From the NCBI GenBank assembly GCA_001791275.1, contig MGEH01000007.1:1-36047 (forward strand): a stretch of DNA of 36,047 nt. The letters are read 5' to 3'. Position 1 is the first letter of the stretch. The number at the start of each line of letters is the position of its first letter. The position numbers and the translations under genes are program-made. A model generated the notes under the pieces. It saw nothing but the letters and a program-made list of their open reading frames with translations, did no database searches and was not told the DNA's origin. The DNA is from Candidatus Uhrbacteria bacterium RIFCSPHIGHO2_12_FULL_60_25 (GTDB taxonomy: Bacteria > Patescibacteriota > Patescibacteriia > 2-12-FULL-60-25). Shown here in pieces: positions 33,795 through 36,047 of this stretch.

Positions 33795-35846
33795 TTACAT
33801 CGTCTTTTTTTCGTATGACGGCCTTTCTTCGACTGGCACAGCCTCTCCCGCCCCGCCACCTCCCCCGCAAAACTTCGTGCCAGGATCGTCGGGAGCGTTT
33901 TCATTTGAGAGGGAGAAGTTGCAGGTAATCGGCGACCCCTTGATCGCGCTGTCCAGCTCGTCCTTGGTCCAAAAATTTGATTTCTGCGGGTCATCGAGGA
34001 ATTTGCCCGATTTCACGCCGCACACGACCGCGTCCGCGTAGTCAGCGATGTCCGACCCGAAGCCGCCGTTCGTGTACCCGTCGAATTTCCCTTTCCCGCA
34101 GTTCCGTTTGGAGAGAACCGCGCTGTCGTCCACCCCGAAATTCTCGTTGATGTCGAGTCCGAGCACGAACCCGCGCAATCCGCCGGAGCCGCAGTCCGCG
34201 ACCGCCTTCGCGATATCGAGCGGCGTCACAGGCAGCCGAAACGACGCGCGTCCGATGTCGTCATCATCCGTCTTCCCCTGACTGGTACTCCGTCCGACTT
34301 TTCCGGGAGTCGTGGGCCGGTAGCCGGACAGGTTGTCGGCGACCACCGACGCGTTATCCGTCTGGGCGGAGTTGCAAAACGCGACCAGCGTGACTTCTGA
34401 CGGGAACTTCTTATCAATGTAATCAATGGTCCCGGCAAAGACGGCGTTCCCGCACACGCGCTTGTCGCTCGCGACCCCCACGCACCCCGGGTTGGTCGCG
34501 TCGGCGCACGAGCTGCACGCTTCGCCGGGCTGTTCGCATTTCGATCCTTCGCACGTGGAACCGGTGGCGTCCTGCACCCAGTAATCCGTCCCGCAGAGCG
34601 TATCCGCCGCGGCTGTTTTGAAATTCTTCGGGTCCTTCGCCACCTCCGCGTACGGCGTGATGTTCGGCTTGACCCCGGCCGCGGCCGTCTTCATGTTCCC
34701 GAGGTCTTTGCAGTAGGTCGAACTGATGAACTGCACCGTGTTCACCATGGGAACACGAATGGGATTCAGCCGCGTCGTGGCCGGATTGATCGTGCGGAGG
34801 ATGAGGTTCGCTCCCAGAATGAGCAGGAACCCCATGATCGCATCAACCATGTACGTTTTTCCCTTGCTGATTTGAGGGAGGGCCGTCCCCAGTAGGTACA
34901 GGAACGCGCCCCACACGAAGGCGGCCGTGGCGGCGGTAAATCCGATGGCAATCAGGTACCGATATGCAGCGATCACGTAATTATTGAACCCTTTCACTTC
35001 GGTCACGGAACCGATCGCCACATTCAGCGTCAGTGTCGGCTCTTCCGCGTAACAGCGGCCTTTCCCCCCCGTGCATTTATCGTACGCTTCGTAGATGCCG
35101 CGTTGGGCCGCGCACTCGTCCGGCCGGAAACAGGTCGTGTCTTCCAGCGAAACGCCCGCCTGCGACCCCGGCGCCCCCGTGAGCGCTTGGCGCGAAACGG
35201 GCGGCAGCGCGCCCGCGCACTTCTGGGCGATCGGATTCGGTTTGCATTTCAGAAGACACTGCTCGTAGGTCAGGTCTTCGGCCGTGCGGAACGGCGTGCC
35301 GGCCGGTTTGCCTTTGCAGGGTTCAAACGTCGCATTCTCCGGACACCCGCAGTAGCAGGTTCCGAGGAAGTACCCCGGGGGGACTCTCTTGGAGTTCGTG
35401 GACCAATCCGCGCGCAGCCAGTCGAGCGCAAGGGGTTCTCCCAGTCCTTGCTTCAGCTGCACGTTGCCGCCGGCCTGTTCGTACCGGAGGCTCCAGTACT
35501 CTTCGATGCCTGCGTATTTCTTCGCCGTAAGATATCCCGCGATCCCGCCGACCACGGCTCCGGCCAAGCCGCCCGCGGCAAGCCCGGCGCCCGAACCGGC
35601 GAGTGCCCCTCCGGTGCCCGCGATCGTTCCGGGCGCGTCACGGCACGAGAACTCCGTCCGAACGCAATCATCGCCGAAATTCTTTTTGCTTTCCGTGCAG
35701 AACGTCGGACCGAACTTTCGCAGTTCCGCCACCGCGCCCAGCACGGCGTCGTGCGATGCCTCTGCGGCGCGGGCCAGGGTCGGCGCAACCGCCGACGCGA
35801 GGAGGGTGACGGCGACGATGGACCGGACCATGAACGATGATCTCAT
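33795..35846 (-). CDS. Cys-rich exported protein with VirB2/TrbC-like TM pair
   Basis: Signal peptide; glycine-zipper GTGGALAGSGAGLAAGGLAGAVVGGIAGYL; CYCGCPENATFEPCKG; YLIAIGFTAATAAFVWGAFLYLLG...KGKTYMVDAIMGFLLILGANLILRTINP. Confidence 0.75.
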   Translation of the reverse strand: MRSSFMVRSIVAVTLLASAVAPTLARAAEASHDAVLGAVAELRKFGPTFCTESKKNFGDDCVRTEFSCRDAPGTIAGTGGALAGSGAGLAAGGLAGAVVGGIAGYLTAKKYAGIEEYWSLRYEQAGGNVQLKQGLGEPLALDWLRADWSTNSKRVPPGYFLGTCYCGCPENATFEPCKGKPAGTPFRTAEDLTYEQCLLKCKPNPIAQKCAGALPPVSRQALTGAPGSQAGVSLEDTTCFRPDECAAQRGIYEAYDKCTGGKGRCYAEEPTLTLNVAIGSVTEVKGFNNYVIAAYRYLIAIGFTAATAAFVWGAFLYLLGTALPQISKGKTYMVDAIMGFLLILGANLILRTINPATTRLNPIRVPMVNTVQFISSTYCKDLGNMKTAAAGVKPNITPYAEVAKDPKNFKTAAADTLCGTDYWVQDATGSTCEGSKCEQPGEACSSCADATNPGCVGVASDKRVCGNAVFAGTIDYIDKKFPSEVTLVAFCNSAQTDNASVVADNLSGYRPTTPGKVGRSTSQGKTDDDDIGRASFRLPVTPLDIAKAVADCGSGGLRGFVLGLDINENFGVDDSAVLSKRNCGKGKFDGYTNGGFGSDIADYADAVVCGVKSGKFLDDPQKSNFWTKDELDSAIKGSPITCNFSLSNENAPDDPGTKFCGGGGGAGEAVPVEERPSYEKKTM

Positions 35847-35848
35847 AC

Positions 35849-36047
35849 TTACTTCGGGAGCCGGTCGAGGAACGCGGTCAGGATCGCCGTGAGCCGCTTC
35901 TCGTCCAGCGCGCCCTCAAACTTCATGCCATTCACGAAGAACGTCGGCGTCCCCTGCACCCCCGCATTCCGGCCCACCGTGACGTCGTCCTTGATTTTAT
36001 CCCGATAGCGGCCTTTGGACACGCACGCGTCGTAGTCGCGAACGCGC
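35849..36047 (-). CDS. DsbA-like thioredoxin-fold protein, C-terminal part (truncated by window end)
   Basis: RC: ...RVRDYDACVSKGRYRDKIKDDVTVGRNAGVQGTPTFFVNGMKFEGALDEKRLTAILTAFLDRLPK*; GVQGTPTFFVNG cis-Pro loop. Confidence 0.88.
   Translation of the reverse strand, partial: RVRDYDACVSKGRYRDKIKDDVTVGRNAGVQGTPTFFVNGMKFEGALDEKRLTAILTAFLDRLPK

Overview
The window is a gene-dense, GC-rich bacterial chromosome segment. Gene content (DUF4012 protein, secreted proteins with a Patescibacteria-type repeat domain, VirB2-like multi-Cys membrane protein, REP-type palindromes) suggests a Candidate Phyla Radiation/Patescibacteria genome; this lineage call is inference. Recognisable housekeeping genes are uvrA, rplS (L19), rnhB, a membrane pyrophosphatase (hppA), an RluA-type pseudouridine synthase, a CMP kinase and a P-type ATPase. 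There are five tRNAs: Pro-UGG, Gly-UCC, Ile-GAU, Phe-GAA and Ile-UAU. The strongest candidate for an undescribed system is a lower-GC island at about 15.7-19.7 kb. It carries a single-chain type IIG-like restriction-methylase followed by a tightly coupled three-gene cassette (62 aa, 78 aa, about 215 aa). The last product has a His-Gly...Ser-Cys arrangement resembling clan CD (caspase-like) peptidases. Other notable signals: a REP palindrome family with a RAYT fragment, palindromes inserted in-frame in two CDSs, a tRNA-Ile(UAU) separated from its likely promoter by a 98-bp insertion-like unit with a 13-bp direct repeat, interleaved divergent tRNA promoters, duplicated identical terminators, and a secreted protein built of 11-residue repeats. 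All family names come from reading motifs; no database search was possible.
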